DNA of 64,000 bases from VYFG01 sp965204165 (GTDB lineage Bacteria > Pseudomonadota > Gammaproteobacteria > Arenicellales > Poriferihabitantaceae). The stretch is taken from positions 2,976,001-3,040,000 of the forward strand of contig OZ241969.1 in assembly GCA_965204165.1 (NCBI GenBank), read 5' to 3'. The notes beneath the pieces were generated by a model. That model did no database searches. It was not told the DNA's origin and saw only the letters and a list, made by a program, of their open reading frames with translations. Shown piece after piece: positions 37,383 to 45,829 of the stretch (position 1 is the first letter of the stretch; each line of letters starts with the position of its first letter). The translations under genes were made by a program, and so were the position numbers.

Positions 37383-39482
37383 GTGGACAAGCAATACACC
37401 CGATGCCCGTACTGTCTTACGGTTTTCAGCGTCCGTGTATCCGAATCCGGCACGGGAGATGGTGAAGTTCACTGCGGTACCTGCCGGAAGTTGTTCGATG
37501 TAACGCGGAATTTCGTGGTGCAGGATGGCCCCGGCCGTTACATACCGCTTGAAAGGTCTGCCCCGGACAGGAGAGAAGCTGGATCCGGCGTGGAACGCGC
37601 AGTTCCCGGCAGCCGCACGGGACCCGGCATGGATGGATCGGAATCCCGGAATTCCCACACGGGCCGGAACGGCGGTAATGCAGCCGAATCCCCTGGCCCG
37701 GTGACGACCCCGGACAGGGAAGAGCAAAGCGGCTGGTCTGCCCCGGATGCGTCCGACAGGGAGGAAGATCCGGCTGCATCGGCTGCTCAAGGGAGTCCGG
37801 AAATGGCGCACAATCGGCCCACGGATACCGGACCGGAACGGGAAAACGCGGGTCCGGGCATTGGGGACAGGCCGGATGAGGACGTTGGTGATTCCGTGGA
37901 AAGCGACCGTGCAGCGCCTGCCGGGGCGGGTGCGGAACATGGACACTCTTCAGCCGGGGCCGTAGGAGACCGTGGCGGTAGCCCCGATGCTCCCGCCTGG
38001 CGGGATGATATGAACGGGAATGCACGGGGCTCCGCAGCTGATCCGTCCGGAGAGGATACGGGAGAGGGGCCGGCATGGGCGGGGCAGGACTACCGGAAGA
38101 CGGAACGGAACCTGTCCATGGATGACGATATGCCGGCAGGGGATGTCGAGGATCCGGATTCTGTCGATGGGTCGAATGGAGACGCATGGGAACGGTTCGG
38201 TCAGGCCCACTCCGTGCCTGATGAAACGGATACGGAACCTGGCACTGACTCGTCGGAAGCCGACGGGAGCGGGGGCAGTGCCGCCGCATCCGGCATCTCC
38301 CGGGATGCTGCGGATGAGGCCGGTCAGTACACCCCGGCCGTACTGCCCGGAACGGGGACGGATGACCTGCCGGCCGGGATCGAGCGGAATACCCCGGACA
38401 CGGCGCAGGACCTGCCCGATGGAGTCGGCGTCCCGGCCCGGGAATCCAAGGCCCCGGGAACCCGTCATGAAACGGGCCCGGCCGGCGAGGATCCGGCTGA
38501 ACCCGCCATGTCTGATCCTGTCGAGGCTGAAGGAGAGCCCTCCGATCCGGCCTGGACCGGCGGGAGCGGTGTGGACGAACCCCCACATTCCGTCCGCGGC
38601 GAAGCGGCGGACATGGACGGGCAGTACACGGCACCTGTCCTGCCCGAACCGGATGCGGACAACCCGGAGGCACAGGATGACGGCCTCGTGAACGACGGCC
38701 CGTCCATGGACGATGACGGTCCTGCTGCACCTGGCGAGCGAAGTTCCGAACCTGGGACAAAGGACAATGACCTCGCGGAACTCGTGCGCCCGTCGCCTCC
38801 GGCCGATGGGGAGAAAATGGTCGATCTGGAGATCACCCCGGAGCCCGTCGCCGGGAACTGGTTCAATATTGACCCGGACGACACGGTGGAACGCAATCCC
38901 TTTGAACCGGTGGAAGCAACTGCCCCGCCGGACAAGGGACGTCCGGCCCAGAGCAACATCTCCATGAACGGGGTGGACGCCTATATTGCCGACCGTCCGA
39001 ATCCACTTGCCGGTCTTGTGTGGTTCATCGTGGCGCTTGGGTTCCTGTTCCTGCTGGGCCTGCAGGTGCGAACGTATTTCGTCGATCGGTATGCCCAGGA
39101 CGAACGCTTCCGCCCCTACCTGTCCCTGTTCTGCCGCGTCGCGGCATGTGAACTGCCTGCAAGGCGGGACACTTACAGTTTCTCCATCACCCACACGCGC
39201 GTGGAGCTTCACCCCGATGTGCCCGGAGCGCTGAATATTACGGTCAAACTGGTCAACCAGGCAGGGTTTTCACAACCCTATCCGGATCTGCAGTTGACCC
39301 TGATCGATCGTGTCGGCAGGGTCATCGGCCGGCGGACATTCTCGCCGGATTCATACCTCGGGACCGATAAACCGAATCTGCTCGAATCGGGCGAATTGGC
39401 GTCGGTGGATTTCGATCTGGTGCAACCCAATGAAAAGGCGGTGGGATTCGTCGTGGAGATCGTGCTTGAATCGGCTGCGTGA
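37383..39482 (+). CDS. Zinc-ribbon and DUF3426 membrane protein with long acidic linker
   Basis: 699 residues from GTG 37383. N-terminal MJ0042-type zinc ribbon (CPYCLTVFSVRV, then CGTCRKLFDV), a very long Asp/Glu/Gly/Pro/Ser-rich low-complexity region (about 60-530), one membrane segment (LVWFIVALGFLFLLGLQV, about 540-558) and a periplasmic DUF3426 domain with two cysteines (LFCRVAACELP). The linker contains imperfect copies of a GQYT-PVLP block. Genes of this type follow prmA in many gammaproteobacteria; their function is not established. The linker here is far longer than the few tens to 200 residues I would expect. Confidence 0.85.
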   Translation: MDKQYTRCPYCLTVFSVRVSESGTGDGEVHCGTCRKLFDVTRNFVVQDGPGRYIPLERSAPDRREAGSGVERAVPGSRTGPGMDGSESRNSHTGRNGGNAAESPGPVTTPDREEQSGWSAPDASDREEDPAASAAQGSPEMAHNRPTDTGPERENAGPGIGDRPDEDVGDSVESDRAAPAGAGAEHGHSSAGAVGDRGGSPDAPAWRDDMNGNARGSAADPSGEDTGEGPAWAGQDYRKTERNLSMDDDMPAGDVEDPDSVDGSNGDAWERFGQAHSVPDETDTEPGTDSSEADGSGGSAAASGISRDAADEAGQYTPAVLPGTGTDDLPAGIERNTPDTAQDLPDGVGVPARESKAPGTRHETGPAGEDPAEPAMSDPVEAEGEPSDPAWTGGSGVDEPPHSVRGEAADMDGQYTAPVLPEPDADNPEAQDDGLVNDGPSMDDDGPAAPGERSSEPGTKDNDLAELVRPSPPADGEKMVDLEITPEPVAGNWFNIDPDDTVERNPFEPVEATAPPDKGRPAQSNISMNGVDAYIADRPNPLAGLVWFIVALGFLFLLGLQVRTYFVDRYAQDERFRPYLSLFCRVAACELPARRDTYSFSITHTRVELHPDVPGALNITVKLVNQAGFSQPYPDLQLTLIDRVGRVIGRRTFSPDSYLGTDKPNLLESGELASVDFDLVQPNEKAVGFVVEIVLESAA

Positions 39483-39822
39483 CCGCCCCCCGCCCTGAAG
39501 GACGGCGCCCCCGGCTTCCCGATGCCGGGAATCACCCGGATGATGGCACTGCACCCACTCCACTGGATGTGTTCCATCTGACGGACCCTCCCACGGCCCA
39601 TCCGGGCCCCGGTCCACGAGACTTTCATGGCCGGACAGGGCTGGTCGGGGCCTGGTCAGGGTGTCCGGATCGTCAGAAAACAGATAAAATGGCAACCTGT
39701 TCCGCTCCTGGATTCTGGGTCAACCCGGAACGATACAAGCCTGACTGACTGCCTCGTCGGGCAGGTGGTTCTGCTGTCGGATGAATTCCGGCATCAACAG
39801 GAAACCATGATGAGACAGTGCC
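39483..39822. other. Gene-free interval where dusB would be expected
   Basis: 340 bp between the DUF3426 gene and fis. Related genomes usually have dusB, cotranscribed with fis, in this place. No DusB fragment was recognised in any frame; short open frames are not protein-like. The fis promoter must lie here or upstream. Confidence 0.5.
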
Positions 39823-40110
39823 GTGGAGAAACAAACCAGCACCGAACAATCCGGCAAGAAACAATCCGAACAAGGTGGGAAGCTGGCGGTATGCGTGCGA
39901 AAGTCCGTCAAGCGCTATCTGAAGGACCTGAATGGCGAGGAGGCAAACCGAATGTACGAAATGGTGCTGCAGCAGGTTGAAAAACCGCTGCTGGAGGTCA
40001 TCATGAAGCACAGCAACAACAACCAGAGCAAGGCGTCCCGTATGCTCGGCATCAACCGCAACACGCTGCGCAAGAAGCTCGGCGTCTACAATATCGGCAA
40101 AGAGGCGTAG
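39823..40110 (+). CDS. fis: DNA-binding protein Fis
   Basis: Nucleoid protein and activator of stable-RNA promoters. 95 residues from GTG; the C-terminal helix-turn-helix NQSKASRMLGINRNTLRKKL is typical, and the N-terminal 25 residues are polar and flexible. purH begins 2 bp after the stop. The usual upstream partner dusB is missing. Confidence 0.94.
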   Translation: MEKQTSTEQSGKKQSEQGGKLAVCVRKSVKRYLKDLNGEEANRMYEMVLQQVEKPLLEVIMKHSNNNQSKASRMLGINRNTLRKKLGVYNIGKEA

Positions 40111-40112
40111 AC

Positions 40113-41687
40113 TTGACTACATTGCCGCACCCGATTGGGACTGCGCTGATCAGTGTTTCTGACAAGACCGGAATTCTGGAATTCGCCGGAGCGCTTCACG
40201 AACGCCACATTTCGATCCTTTCCACTGGCGGAACCGCCACATTGCTCAGGGAAGCCGGGATTCCGGTGCGGGAGGTCAGCGAGCACACCGGGTTTGGTGA
40301 AATCATGGACGGTCGGGTAAAGACTCTTCATCCGGTCATCCATGGCGGCATTCTGGGGCGCAGGGGACAGGATGATTCGGTGATGCGGGAGCATGGCATA
40401 TCCCCGATCGATCTCGTCGCGGTCAACCTGTACCCGTTCGAATCCACCGTGGCCGATCCGGACTGTCCGCTGCCCCAGGCCATTGAGAATATCGATATCG
40501 GCGGTCCCGCGATGCTCAGGGCGGCAGCGAAAAACCATGCCCATGTAACGGTGGTCGTGGATGCTGCCGACCATGGCCGGGTGCTTGACTCCATGACGGC
40601 GAACCATGGTGCCGTGGATTCCGAGACACGGTTTGATCTGGCGGCAAAGGCCTTTGAGCATACCGCCCGCTATGACGGCGCCATCGCGAATTTCCTGGGG
40701 AGCCGCTGCGCCGACGGCAATCCGGAAAACGGATTTCCGCGTACCCTGAACATGCAATGGCACCTCGACCAGCGGATGCGCTATGGGGAGAATCCCCACC
40801 AAAAAGCCGCATTCTATGTGACGCCCGATGCGCCGGACGGGAGCGTGTCGAGGGCCCGCAAGCTGCAGGGCAAGGCACTGTCCTACAACAACATAGCCGA
40901 TGCCGACGCGGCCCTTGAATGCGTCCGACAGTTCGACGAATCCCCGGCATGCGTCATTGTCAAGCATGCCAATCCATGCGGCGTCGCCGTGGACGGCAGC
41001 CTGCTGCAGGCGTACAGGAGAGCCTTCGCGACCGACCCGGAATCCGCATTCGGCGGCATCATCGCATTCAATCGTGAACTCGATGAGGAGACCGCGGCCG
41101 AAATACTCGAACGCCAGTTTGTCGAAGTGATCGTGGCGCCGGACGTGTCGGACAATGCCGCCAGGACACTGGCCGGTAGGGAGAATGTCAGGGTTCTCGC
41201 CTGCGGCCAGTGGACACCGTCGTCCGTGTCGATGGATTTCAAGCGGGTAGCCGGGGGGCTTCTTGTCCAGGAGTCGGACTGGCAACTCAGCGAATCGGTG
41301 CGGGTGGTCAGCCGGAGGAAGGCGGATGAAAGGGAGATGACGGATCTTCAATTCGCCTGGCGGGTGGCGAAAATGGTCAAGTCGAATGCGATCGTCTATG
41401 CCAGGGATGGCATGACCATCGGTATTGGCGCGGGCCAGATGAGCCGCGTCAACTCTTCGCGAATCGCTGGGATCAAGGCGGAACACGCCGGACTCGAGGT
41501 GCACGGGGCGGTCATGGCGTCCGATGCGTTCTTCCCGTTTCGGGATGGACTCGACAATGCGGCTGCAGCGGGAATCACCGCGGTCATCCAGCCTGGTGGT
41601 TCGTTGCGCGATGAGGAAGTGATCCAGGCTGCCGACGAACACGGAATTGCCATGGTATTCACGGGCACCCGGCATTTCAGGCACTGA
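40113..41687 (+). CDS. purH: Bifunctional AICAR transformylase / IMP cyclohydrolase
   Basis: Last two steps of IMP synthesis. 524 residues from a TTG start: N-terminal IMP cyclohydrolase (ALISVSDKTGILEFA, STGGTATLL) and C-terminal AICAR formyltransferase (RYGENPHQKAAFY, KHANPCGVA, RVNSSRIA). It forms the fis-purH-(orf)-purD cluster. The antisense strand carries an 813-codon open frame that is a composition shadow. Confidence 0.97.
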   Translation: MTTLPHPIGTALISVSDKTGILEFAGALHERHISILSTGGTATLLREAGIPVREVSEHTGFGEIMDGRVKTLHPVIHGGILGRRGQDDSVMREHGISPIDLVAVNLYPFESTVADPDCPLPQAIENIDIGGPAMLRAAAKNHAHVTVVVDAADHGRVLDSMTANHGAVDSETRFDLAAKAFEHTARYDGAIANFLGSRCADGNPENGFPRTLNMQWHLDQRMRYGENPHQKAAFYVTPDAPDGSVSRARKLQGKALSYNNIADADAALECVRQFDESPACVIVKHANPCGVAVDGSLLQAYRRAFATDPESAFGGIIAFNRELDEETAAEILERQFVEVIVAPDVSDNAARTLAGRENVRVLACGQWTPSSVSMDFKRVAGGLLVQESDWQLSESVRVVSRRKADEREMTDLQFAWRVAKMVKSNAIVYARDGMTIGIGAGQMSRVNSSRIAGIKAEHAGLEVHGAVMASDAFFPFRDGLDNAAAAGITAVIQPGGSLRDEEVIQAADEHGIAMVFTGTRHFRH

Positions 41688-41702
41688 ACAGGGTAATGGT
41701 TC

Positions 41703-43019
41703 ATGGGTGAATCGGAAAAATTCAAGGTGGTACTGGAGGGATCGATACTGCCGAACGAGGATCGTGAGCAGGTCATTCGCGCCTTGAGCGAACTCTTCCA
41801 CTCCAGCCCGCCCACCATGGAGAAACTGTTGTCGGGAAAAGAGGTGTCCCTCAAGAAGGAGTATCCCGAAGACGAAGCGGAAAAGATCTGCCGTGCAATA
41901 CGCGACGCCGGCGCCGGGTGCAGGGTAGTCCCGGTGAGGGAACCGGAGCCTTCGGTCGGGTCCGGCGATAGCGGCATCGATGACACGCGTACCGCCGAGG
42001 GTCTGGAGGACGATCGTCGCCATTCCATCATCTGTCCGGGGTGCCAGCAGCAATGCGACAGCGAGTGGGCCATCTGCCTGTATTGTGGCTACAGCTTTGT
42101 ACAGGACGAAAGCGGCGGCGGTCAGCTGTGGGAAGACGAGGCGGAAGGGACCGGGGAGCCTTCCGGAGATTCGGCAGAATCCGACGAGGCTGAACGGGAC
42201 CCGGATGGCTTCACTCCCGCGGACCTGGCGCGCTACGTTGGACCCAATGCGGAATATTACGCGGCCCAGTTCTCCCGGATGGGTACGATCCAACAACCCA
42301 GGTTCCGCCCGAGCTGGAACTGGCCGGCATTCTTCTTCTTTTTCTTCTGGGCCCTGTACCGGAAGATGTGGCTGTGGGCCGGGTTGCACCTGGCTGGCGC
42401 CATCGCCCTGGTGTTCATCACCTCCGTGTCCGCCGTCTGGGTGATCTATTCGCTGCTTTGGCCGGTAGCCGCCAATTACCTGTATTTCCGCAATTTCGGC
42501 AACCACATGCGGCTGGCGCGACTGCAATACTCGGGAAAGGAACGCCTGCAGTACCTGGGACGGAAAGGCGGCGTCAGCAAGAACGCCTTCTGGATCGGTC
42601 TTGCCGCTTCATTCGGATTCTCCGCATTTTCCAGCAACATGATGGTGAATCACCTGGTCGGACAGTACGAGGAGCGTTTCGGCTCCCGTTCTGTCGGTGC
42701 TTCCCATCTTGAGCAGGTACGCGGCGATGGGACGGTAGTGGAATCTATCGGGGAACCGACATCACCGCTGGCAAGAACCTCGCGGGTGCTTTCCACCATG
42801 GCGACCGGGCTCAAGGTCGTGGTGGCCGCCGGCAATGACGAACTGGTCCAGGAAACACTCAACGGACTGGTCGCCAAACTCGACAACAAGGAGATCCTCG
42901 ATGCCTGGGGAAATCCCATCGTCGTGGATCGTGAACCGGACAACGTTGTCTTCATGTCGCCCGGGCCGGATGGGTACTCCGGAACCGATGACGATGTTCT
43001 CCACAAGGTGAACTACTGA
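41703..43019 (+). CDS. DUF2628 membrane protein with zinc ribbon and GspG-like tail
   Basis: 438 residues, function unknown. Visible parts: residues about 7-75 resemble the L7/L12-C-like domain found at the start of some proteobacterial inner-membrane proteins (FKVVLEGSILP, DEAEKICRAIRDAGAGC); a zinc ribbon with CPGC and CLYC (about 110-130); an acidic stretch; a DUF2628 membrane module (RPSWNWPAFFFFFFWALYRK, then two more hydrophobic segments); and a C-terminal 60 residues resembling a type II pseudopilin G tail (DAWGNPIVV, MSPGPDGYSGTDDDV, a calcium-loop-like end). It sits between purH and purD, 15 bp and 13 bp away. Confidence 0.8.
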   Translation: MGESEKFKVVLEGSILPNEDREQVIRALSELFHSSPPTMEKLLSGKEVSLKKEYPEDEAEKICRAIRDAGAGCRVVPVREPEPSVGSGDSGIDDTRTAEGLEDDRRHSIICPGCQQQCDSEWAICLYCGYSFVQDESGGGQLWEDEAEGTGEPSGDSAESDEAERDPDGFTPADLARYVGPNAEYYAAQFSRMGTIQQPRFRPSWNWPAFFFFFFWALYRKMWLWAGLHLAGAIALVFITSVSAVWVIYSLLWPVAANYLYFRNFGNHMRLARLQYSGKERLQYLGRKGGVSKNAFWIGLAASFGFSAFSSNMMVNHLVGQYEERFGSRSVGASHLEQVRGDGTVVESIGEPTSPLARTSRVLSTMATGLKVVVAAGNDELVQETLNGLVAKLDNKEILDAWGNPIVVDREPDNVVFMSPGPDGYSGTDDDVLHKVNY

Positions 43020-43032
43020 ACGGCCGGTACCA

Positions 43033-44340
43033 ATGAAGGTTCTGGTTGTCGGGAGCGGTGGCAGGGAACACGCGCTGGCGTGGAAGCTAGCGGCTTCCCC
43101 GAACGTCGGGCAGGTCTTTGCGGCACCCGGAAATGCCGGAACCCTTGGGGAGGAGGGCGTCAGCAACGTGAACCTGGACGTGATGGACTTTGACGGCCTG
43201 GTCGCATTCGCGGCCGAAAACGGAATCGGCCTGACCGTGGTGGGCCCGGAATTGCCCCTGGCAGCGGGCATCGTCGACCGGTTCAGGGGTGCCGGCCTCG
43301 ACTGTCTCGGGCCCACGGCGGCTGCCGCAAGGCTCGAGGCGTCCAAGTCATTTGCCAAGGAATTCATGGTCAGAAACGGCATCCCGACAGCGGGCTATGC
43401 AGAATTCACGGACCTGGAACCGGCACTTGCCCATGTCGCCGAAGCGGACTTGCCACTCGTCATCAAGGCGGACGGCCTGGCCGCCGGAAAGGGTGTGGTG
43501 GTTGCGCACGACCGGGATTCCGCCGTGGCCGCCGTCAGCGGCATGCTGTCCGGCATCCAGTTCGGACAGGCCGGGCGCAGGGTTGTCATCGAGGAGTTCC
43601 TGCAGGGAGAAGAGGCCAGCTTCATCTGCATGGTGGACGGCAGGGATGTCCTGCCCATGGCATCCAGCCAGGACCACAAGGCAGCGCATGATGGCGACCT
43701 CGGCCCGAATACCGGCGGCATGGGGGCCTACTCCCCGGCGCCGGTGGTGGACGACGCACTGGCGGAGCGGATACTCGGTGAAGTCATCCGGCCCTTGGTC
43801 AGGGGCATGGCGGATGAAGGCACAACCTATACCGGTTTTCTCTATGCCGGGCTGATGATCGGTGAGGACCGATCCCCAAGGGTGATCGAGTTCAATTGCC
43901 GGTTCGGCGATCCAGAGGCGCAACCGGTCCTCAGCCGCCTGCGCTCGGACTTCGCCGCGCATTGCCTTGCAACGGTGCATGGCAGCCTGGGAGGGGAAAG
44001 GGCGGTCTGGGACCCCCGTCCCTGCCTAGGAGTGGTCATGGCCGCGGAGGGCTACCCGGGAGACTGTGCCAGGGGCAGGGAGATTCATGGTCTGGGCGAT
44101 GTGCCCGACGGAGTCAAGGTATTTCATGCCGGCACTGCCTGCACGGATGGCCGGATCGTCACGGACGGGGGACGGGTACTATGTGTGACGGCGTCCGGCA
44201 GCAGCGTGGCGGCAGCGCAGGCACTCGCATACCGCGGCGCCGGGCAAATCCACTGGGAGGGCTCGTGGTGCCGCGGGGACATCGGCTACCGTGCGATCGG
44301 GCGGGAGCGAGGTATGACCGGGCACAGCGATGCGCAGTAG
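43033..44340 (+). CDS. purD: Phosphoribosylamine-glycine ligase
   Basis: ATP-grasp enzyme making GAR in purine synthesis. 435 residues with MKVLVVGSGGREHALAWKL, ADGLAAGKGVVVA, and EFNCRFGDPEAQ. The end overlaps the tsaC start by 11 bp in another frame. Confidence 0.97.
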   Translation: MKVLVVGSGGREHALAWKLAASPNVGQVFAAPGNAGTLGEEGVSNVNLDVMDFDGLVAFAAENGIGLTVVGPELPLAAGIVDRFRGAGLDCLGPTAAAARLEASKSFAKEFMVRNGIPTAGYAEFTDLEPALAHVAEADLPLVIKADGLAAGKGVVVAHDRDSAVAAVSGMLSGIQFGQAGRRVVIEEFLQGEEASFICMVDGRDVLPMASSQDHKAAHDGDLGPNTGGMGAYSPAPVVDDALAERILGEVIRPLVRGMADEGTTYTGFLYAGLMIGEDRSPRVIEFNCRFGDPEAQPVLSRLRSDFAAHCLATVHGSLGGERAVWDPRPCLGVVMAAEGYPGDCARGREIHGLGDVPDGVKVFHAGTACTDGRIVTDGGRVLCVTASGSSVAAAQALAYRGAGQIHWEGSWCRGDIGYRAIGRERGMTGHSDAQ

Positions 44341-44893
44341 TGTCCGCGGCTCCGTCGGGGAGGCGGTGAAGATACTGCGTGCCGGCGGGGTTGTCGCCTA
44401 TCCCACCGAAGCTTGCTTCGGACTTGGCTGTGACCCGCGCAACACGGCAGCAGTCCGGCGAATCCTGGCGATGAAGAAAAGAAGCTGGGACAAGGGGCTG
44501 ATACTGGTTTCCGACCGGATCGAACGGCTGTTGCCTTACCTGATGACGCGTGACCAGTCCCTGCTCGACAGGATGCATTGCCCGCGGCCGGGGCCGGTCA
44601 GTTGGGTATGTCCAGCATCGAAAACCGTCCCGCGACTGGTCCGGGGAGCGCATCATTCCATTGCGGTGCGCATCACCTCGCATCCGCCGGCTGCCGAACT
44701 CTGTCAAGGTGCCTCCATGGCGCTGGTTTCCACCAGTGCCAACATTGCCGGACAGGCGCCGCTGAGAAGTGCAGACAGGGTTGCCAGAGTGTTCGGCGAC
44801 AGTGTGGACCTGGTCGTCGATGCCGGCATCGGCCGGGCTGCGCGGCCCTCGACCATCATAGATGCCGTCTCGGGGGAAGTGCTGCGATCATGA
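44330..44893 (+). CDS. tsaC: Threonylcarbamoyl-AMP synthase (YrdC family)
   Basis: Makes threonylcarbamoyl-AMP for t6A37 of ANN-reading tRNAs. 187 residues, the short TsaC form without the Sua5 C-terminal domain. Motifs: VVAYPTEACFGLGCDP, MKKRSWDKGLILV, ALVSTSANIAGQ. Its stop overlaps hemF (ATGA). The tsaC-hemF pairing is also seen in other gammaproteobacteria. Confidence 0.95.
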   Translation: MRSSVRGSVGEAVKILRAGGVVAYPTEACFGLGCDPRNTAAVRRILAMKKRSWDKGLILVSDRIERLLPYLMTRDQSLLDRMHCPRPGPVSWVCPASKTVPRLVRGAHHSIAVRITSHPPAAELCQGASMALVSTSANIAGQAPLRSADRVARVFGDSVDLVVDAGIGRAARPSTIIDAVSGEVLRS

Positions 44894-45825
44894 GCGGCTC
44901 CGTGACCAAGTCGGAAACACCGGATACGGAAGCGGTACTGACCTATCTGCGTTCCCTCCAGGACCGTATCTGCGATGAGCTTGCCCGGGCAGACGGCGGC
45001 GGAGGGTTTCGGGAGGACAGCTGGCAGCATCCCAATGGCGGCGGTGGGCGCACCAGGGTGATCGAGGGAGGGTCATTGATCGAGAAGGGCGGGGTGAACT
45101 TTTCCCATGTGCAGGGGGATTCCCTGCCTGCCGCGGCTTCGGCACGGCGCCCGGAAATTTCCGGCAAGCCGTTCGAGGCGACCGGGGTTTCCCTGGTCAT
45201 CCATCCGGTGAATCCGTTTGTGCCGACATCCCACATGAACGTGCGGCTCTTCGTTGCGGGTCCCGGCGAGCCGAACCCGGTATGGTGGTTCGGCGGCGGA
45301 TACGATCTGACCCCCTACTACGGGTTCGAGGAGGATTGTGTGCATTGGCATCGTACCGCCCGGGACGCCTGTGCGCCCTTCGGCAAGGACCACTATGGCC
45401 GGTTCAAGAATTGGTGCGATGACTATTTCCTTCTGCGGCACAGAAATGAACCCAGGGGGATCGGGGGACTTTTCTTCGATGACTTCACCGAAGGCGGGTT
45501 TGACCGGGCTTTCGCCTTCATACGGTCCGTTGGCGACAGCTATCTGAAGGCGTATCTTCCCATCGTTGAAAGGAGGCGAAATCATCCCTACACTGACGAT
45601 CATGTCGAGTTTCAGCATTACCGCCGCGGGAGATACGTGGAATTCAACCTGGTATATGACCGCGGCACCATATTCGGTCTGCAGTCCGGCGGGAGAACCG
45701 AATCGATTCTGATGTCGCTCCCGGCCCGCGTGTCCTGGCGGTACGACTGGCGCCCCGCGCCAGGCAGCGAGGAGGAGCGGCTGTACCGGGATTTCCTTCG
45801 TCCCCGTGACTGGCTGGACGAGTAA
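44890..45825 (+). CDS. hemF: Oxygen-dependent coproporphyrinogen III oxidase
   Basis: Heme synthesis: two oxidative decarboxylations giving protoporphyrinogen IX, using O2, which points to aerobic capability. 311 residues from ATG 44890. Conserved blocks: GGGGRTRVIEGGSLIEKGGV, WWFGGGYDLTPYYGF, FFDDF and GLQSGGRTESILMSLP. Overlaps tsaC by 4 bp and is followed closely by waaA. Confidence 0.97.
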   Translation: MSGSVTKSETPDTEAVLTYLRSLQDRICDELARADGGGGFREDSWQHPNGGGGRTRVIEGGSLIEKGGVNFSHVQGDSLPAAASARRPEISGKPFEATGVSLVIHPVNPFVPTSHMNVRLFVAGPGEPNPVWWFGGGYDLTPYYGFEEDCVHWHRTARDACAPFGKDHYGRFKNWCDDYFLLRHRNEPRGIGGLFFDDFTEGGFDRAFAFIRSVGDSYLKAYLPIVERRRNHPYTDDHVEFQHYRRGRYVEFNLVYDRGTIFGLQSGGRTESILMSLPARVSWRYDWRPAPGSEEERLYRDFLRPRDWLDE

Positions 45826-45829
45826 ACTC

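Noticed and set aside
40086..42527. 813-codon open frame on the minus strand across purH and the next gene
   Set aside because: It is antisense to purH, whose domains are fully recognisable on the plus strand; the antisense protein resembles nothing. Long antisense frames are expected at this GC content.
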